Assembly (NCBI GenBank): GCA_946566685.1
Contig: CAMNXA010000020.1
Coordinates: forward strand, 1 to 51,923
Length of the DNA: 51,923 bases
Direction: 5' to 3'
From: an uncultured Lachnospiraceae bacterium
Lineage (GTDB): Bacteria; Bacillota; Clostridia; Lachnospirales; Lachnospiraceae
The position numbers and the translations under genes are program-made. The notes under the pieces were generated by a model. That model did no database searches and was not told the origin of the DNA. It was given only the letters and a program-made list of their open reading frames with translations. Below, piece after piece: positions 48,546-51,923 of this stretch (its first letter is position 1; every line of letters starts with the position of its first letter).

Positions 48546-50858
48546 TTATTTCCGTTCTACCTGCACATCACCATCTACCTGGGTGACCTCGGTCATGTTG
48601 TGGATGATAAATTTGGGCCTTTTCTCCGGACGGTCAGTTTCGAAGGTGATGGTGCTGCCATGGCGGGCTGCTTTGGCCGTCATCACGATTTTGCCTGTAA
48701 GATCCGGAATCTGGCAGACTGCCTCGGCACCGTCTTCCAGTGCATACAGGTGGAGTTCCAGGCCTTCTGTGTAGTCATAATCCGGAAGATTCTCATTGCT
48801 GCCCAGGGCTAAAAGGGTGTTATTCCGCACAAACACCGGTAACGAAAAATAGTCGTGAGTCTCTCGGTACCATCTGCCGCCCTCTCTTGCCTCGCCGTTT
48901 ATCAGATGCGTCCACTCACCCTCCGGCAGATAATATTCTCCTACGCCGTCCTCCCTGAAGATTGGCGCTGTCAGGATGGCATCTCCCAGCATATACTGCA
49001 TATCCAGATCTTTCATACCCATCTGATCCGGAAATTCCAGCACCATGGGCCGCATCATGGGAATCCCTGTCTTATGGGAATACACCGCCTGTCCATACAG
49101 GTAAGGCATCAGCCGGCATTTAAGATTGACAAAATATCTGACCACATCACAGGCCTCCTCATCGAACAGCCAGGGCACCCGGTAACTCTGGGAACCGTGC
49201 AGTCTGCTGTGGGAAGAGAAGATGCCAAATTGCAGCCATCTTTTATAGATATCCGGGGATGCCGTCTTCTCAAATCCCGAGATATCATGACTCCAGAAGG
49301 AAAAGCCGCTCATGGCAAAGCTCAGGCCGCCCCGCAGGGTCTCCGCCATGGAAGGATAGGATGCGGAACAGTCCCCGCCCCAGTGTACCGGGAACTGCTG
49401 ACACCCCGCCGTGGCGCTTCTGGCAAAGAGCACTGCCTCTCCTTCCCCTTTCACTTCTTTTAACAGATCGAAGACCGCCTGATTATAGAGATACGTATAA
49501 TAATTGTGCATGCTCAAGGGATCTGCTCCATTATAATAAGATACGTCAATGGGAATCCGCTCTCCGAAATCGGTCTTGAAGCAGTCCACCCCCATATCCA
49601 GCAAAGTGCGCAGCTTTCCGACATACCAGTCCTTTGCCGCCGGATTAGTGAAATCTACCAGGGCAATGCCAGGATTCCAGAAATCCACCTGCTTGGCGCC
49701 TTTTCCGTCCCCTCGCATCACAAAGTATCCCTTTTCCATACCCTCTCTGAAGAAAGGCGTCCCCTGCGCAATATAAGGATTGATCCAGACACAGATTTTT
49801 AATCCCTTGTCCTTCTTATAACGCGTTAACATAGCCTTTACATCAGAAAATGTCTCATCATCCCACTCAAAATCACACCAGTGAAGCGCCTTCATCCAGT
49901 AACAGTCAAAATGAAACACGCGCAGGGGGATATTACGCTCCGCCATCCCGTCAATAAAGGAACTGGTCGTCTGCTCATCATACTTCGTGGTAAAGGATGT
50001 GGTCAGCCACAGTCCGAAAGACCATGCCGGCGGCAGAGCCGGTTTGCCCGTCATATCCGTATATCTGACCAGCACTTCCTTGGGTGTGGGCCCATAAATG
50101 AAGTGATAACGCAGTTCCTCTCCCGGCACGGAAAAGCCCACATATTCCACTTTCTCGCTGGCCACCTCAAAGGATACCGGCGTGCTGTGATCCACAAAAA
50201 TACCGTAGCCCTCGTTAGTCATATAGAAAGGCACTGTCTTGTATGCCACCTGGGAGGAAGTACCCCCGTCCTCATTCCACATCTCCACCACCTGGCCGTT
50301 TTTGGTAAAGGAGGTAAACTGTTCACCCAGACCATAAACCCGCTCGCCCGCCTTGAGGGAAAGTTCTGTGACCATATAAGGGGTATGCCGCTCGGAAAGA
50401 TAATTTTCCTGTGGGAACATGGTGCTCGGCTGTTTATCATAGCGGATATATCCCAGGTTACGGAACCCACATCCCGTGATCACCTTTCCATCTGCTTCAA
50501 AACAGTAGGTGCCTTCCTTTCTGTCAAAGCGCACCGTCACGGCGCCGCTGACCATCACAGCCTCCTCTTCCGTGATCTGCACCTCAAAAGGCACTTCTTG
50601 ACCGGTTAAGTCAAACCTTGCCTCCCCATCCTCGTAAGCCTCATAATGCCTCGCTTTTACCAGAATATTGTTCTCGGCAAAAGCAATGAAGTCAATGGTA
50701 ATCGTAGTGATATTCTGCGCATCCGCCCGGCTTAAAATCTTCCGCTCCGGCGCTACAATGCGCATCCCTCGCTCTGTCTTCGATGCATAAAATCCCTGGG
50801 ATGCATAAGAAGCCGCAACCCGCTCACTGCGGAGCCAGTAACCCTCTGTAAATTTCAT
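48546..50858 (-). CDS. GH31 alpha-xylosidase (YicI type)
   Basis: 770 aa, matching E. coli YicI (772). It cleaves alpha-xylosyl groups from non-reducing ends, such as those of isoprimeverose and xyloglucan oligosaccharides. The nucleophile is the Asp of CFKTDFGERIP; the acid/base Asp is in WGGDCSASYPSM; FWSHDISGFE and MPYLYGQA are further GH31 motifs. The N-terminal domain is the YicI-like beta-sandwich (MKFTEGYWLRSERV). No signal peptide. The ribosome site is AAGGAGG. An operator-like sequence TTGACTTA-N4-GTCAAG lies upstream of it, and a second copy of the motif is inside the gene at 50597-50614. Confidence 0.94.
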   Translation of the reverse strand: MKFTEGYWLRSERVAASYASQGFYASKTERGMRIVAPERKILSRADAQNITTITIDFIAFAENNILVKARHYEAYEDGEARFDLTGQEVPFEVQITEEEAVMVSGAVTVRFDRKEGTYCFEADGKVITGCGFRNLGYIRYDKQPSTMFPQENYLSERHTPYMVTELSLKAGERVYGLGEQFTSFTKNGQVVEMWNEDGGTSSQVAYKTVPFYMTNEGYGIFVDHSTPVSFEVASEKVEYVGFSVPGEELRYHFIYGPTPKEVLVRYTDMTGKPALPPAWSFGLWLTTSFTTKYDEQTTSSFIDGMAERNIPLRVFHFDCYWMKALHWCDFEWDDETFSDVKAMLTRYKKDKGLKICVWINPYIAQGTPFFREGMEKGYFVMRGDGKGAKQVDFWNPGIALVDFTNPAAKDWYVGKLRTLLDMGVDCFKTDFGERIPIDVSYYNGADPLSMHNYYTYLYNQAVFDLLKEVKGEGEAVLFARSATAGCQQFPVHWGGDCSASYPSMAETLRGGLSFAMSGFSFWSHDISGFEKTASPDIYKRWLQFGIFSSHSRLHGSQSYRVPWLFDEEACDVVRYFVNLKCRLMPYLYGQAVYSHKTGIPMMRPMVLEFPDQMGMKDLDMQYMLGDAILTAPIFREDGVGEYYLPEGEWTHLINGEAREGGRWYRETHDYFSLPVFVRNNTLLALGSNENLPDYDYTEGLELHLYALEDGAEAVCQIPDLTGKIVMTAKAARHGSTITFETDRPEKRPKFIIHNMTEVTQVDGDVQVERK

Positions 50859-50921
50859 GTGTTTTCCTCCTTATTTCTCTCATATTTTCATAATATTTTT
50901 ATAATCAAATCCTCAAGCTTG

Positions 50922-50939
50922 CTTGACTGTATAAGTCAA
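50922..50939. promoter_or_regulatory. Inverted-repeat operator candidate upstream of GH31
   Basis: TTGACT-N5-AGTCAA (50923-50939), 64 bp ahead of the ATG. On the minus strand it reads TTGACTTATACAGTCAAG, which agrees at 14 of 18 positions with a sequence inside the GH31 gene (50597-50614) and one inside the epimerase gene (19613-19630). Confidence 0.5.
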
Positions 50940-51085
50940 CTTTCATAACACTCCTGTCATTTCGAGCAGAATAATCTGCTCACCCTATTCCCCATTATAC
51001 ACGTAAAATAGCATATACACACTATTTTTGTAAATATGACATGGATGCCAGGGTATTATGTTATCATACTTATGCAGGAGTGACG

Positions 51086-51220
51086 CCAGAACGGATGGAA
51101 AATTCTCCGTCAGCCCGCTCTCGCTCCTTTCACAACGCAGCAGACACTAAGCTCGTAAAAAACCTCGCTAAGTGCTGGCGTTGTTCTAGGGCTTCCTTGA
51201 GAATTTCCCATCCGCTCTGG
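51086..51220. repeat. MITE-like palindromic element 1
   Basis: 135 bp with imperfect 22-bp terminal inverted repeats (51086-51107 and 51199-51220; two mismatches). The core (about 51117-51183), read on minus, contains ACGCCAGCACTTAGCGAGG, then a T-run, ACGAGCTTAG and CTGCTGCG. The core is found again, inverted, in element 2. There is no coding capacity. Confidence 0.85.
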
Positions 51221-51350
51221 CTGTTATACTGGCAACAAGTATATAAATAACTTTGTCAAGATATCATCTGCGCATATCCTTCTATTTGACAAACAGCTGC
51301 ATAACTTCCACCCACTAACACTCTTTCTCATGTCAATTCGATACCCCAGC

Positions 51351-51483
51351 CCGGCCGGTGGTTACTTTCTTAAGGCGCCCCTTAAAAAACGCCAGTGCTT
51401 AACGAGGTTTTTCACGAGTTTAGCACCTGCTGCGCTTTTTGGGGAGCGGGAGCGCGGCGCCGTAGAAAGCAACCGCTGGCCGG
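51351..51483. repeat. MITE-like palindromic element 2 (opposite orientation)
   Basis: 133 bp with different terminal inverted repeats of about 28 bp (CCGGCCGGTGG at left, CCGCTGGCCGG at right; a few mismatches). The core reads ACGCCAGTGCTTAACGAGG, a T-run, ACGAGTTTAG and CTGCTGCG, matching element 1 on the other strand. The two elements thus share the core but not the ends. Confidence 0.85.
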
Positions 51484-51702
51484 GCGGCGCTCCATTACAC
51501 CCCGGAATTAATATTTTAGCCTGATTTTCATAACAATTCCACACAGAAAAAGGCCCACCATCCCAAGTTGCCACGCTCTCCAACGCCCACCCTAAGACAG
51601 CAGCCCTTTCCTATATTAATTACTACATTAACTCCTATGAATCATCATTACCCGTGTCAAATTCTAACGCACAATCCCCTGATACACGTTTCCTGTATCT
51701 GC

Positions 51703-51923
51703 TTAGTTCGCCCCATCAATCGCTGCCCACTGTTCCTCAATCTGTACACAGGATGCATCTTTATCCGCCGCACCGGAGATGTAGGACTGCATGATCTCAC
51801 CAAAGGTCTGATGCCAGCTGTCTGTGGAATAGCAGATTGACAGATCCGCCGCGCCCTTGGAAGCGCTCAGTGCATCGCCCTGTTTTACCACTTCAAAGGT
51901 GCTCTCTACATCAGATACAACAG
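51703..51923 (-). CDS. C-terminus of an extracellular solute-binding protein (partial)
   Basis: The last 73 codons of a gene whose start lies beyond the window. The frame reads VVSDVESTFEVVKQGDALSA, and after SKGAADLSICYSTDSWHQTF ends in SCVQIEEQWAAIDGAN. An end with IEEQWAAI and repeated short helices is typical of family-1 sugar-binding proteins. It would be the binding protein of another ABC sugar transporter, transcribed towards the GH31 gene. The substrate is unknown. Confidence 0.75.
   Translation of the reverse strand, partial: VVSDVESTFEVVKQGDALSASKGAADLSICYSTDSWHQTFGEIMQSYISGAADKDASCVQIEEQWAAIDGAN

Larger units (their letters stand above)
50940..51702. other. Gene-free region with two palindromic elements
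   Basis: This 763-bp stretch, with the end of the GH31 upstream region, holds no supported gene; its short frames lack ribosome sites. It holds the two elements listed separately (51086-51220 and 51351-51483). The outer parts show nothing I can name, and I see no clear terminator for the partial gene ending at 51703. Confidence 0.6.

Overview
The window looks like chromosomal DNA of a low-to-mid GC anaerobic Firmicute, most likely a gut Lachnospiraceae. This rests on the strong AGGAGG ribosome sites, TTGACA/TATAAT promoters, a GH130/cellobiose-2-epimerase set of the Ruminococcus albus and Roseburia type, Gram-positive PTS proteins, and intergenic GC-rich hairpin repeats. No rRNA, tRNA, CRISPR array or intact insertion sequence was seen. 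Nearly all genes are on the minus strand; only a MazF-like gene, asnA and an AraC regulator are on plus.

Left part (1-12.8 kb): an AT-rich tandem MazF-fold gene with a structured RNA-like element behind it, a GNAT acetyltransferase, a decayed Rpn-type nuclease copy, then an eight-gene mannose-family PTS operon (IIA, IIB, IIC, IID, small membrane protein, HAD phosphatase, HPr, enzyme I). Upstream of it is a tightly coupled sensor operon: an RbsB-like binding protein, a histidine kinase, a NarL-type regulator and a membrane-anchored family-1 binding protein, with no permease. This probably senses an external sugar and may control the PTS.

Middle (12.5-24.8 kb): a small DUF6465-like gene behind a structured leader, TrkH/TrkA potassium uptake, a MarR regulator, and the beta-mannan catabolic operon (2-epimerase, mannosylglucose phosphorylase, mannooligosaccharide phosphorylase). 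The LacI-type regulator at 23.7-24.7 kb shares a 13-bp promoter sequence with that operon. Between them lie a PadR/CPBP pair and a Schlafen-AlbA_2 regulator with a 23-bp perfect inverted repeat at its promoter end.

24.9-40.3 kb: a heterodimeric ABC exporter preceded by an unlisted 35-codon ORF, its own promoter and a terminator (an arrangement like bmrBCD); a lipoprotein and GH13 glucosidase; a Cas4-like nuclease/XPD-type helicase fusion; an HPr-like protein lacking the active-site His but keeping the regulatory Ser; a radical-SAM DNA-repair pair behind two LexA-type boxes; a full-length Rpn nuclease; and asnA.

40.3-51.9 kb: a second sugar-utilisation locus with a CUT1 ABC transporter (binding protein, two permeases, no ATPase), AraC and LacI regulators, a GH36 alpha-galactosidase and a GH31 alpha-xylosidase. 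Together with the GH130 operon it could import decorated hemicellulose oligosaccharides, remove galactosyl and xylosyl side groups, and phosphorolyse the backbone. The window ends with two palindromic MITE-like elements and the C-terminus of another sugar-binding protein. All family assignments are from reading motifs by eye; no database search was possible.
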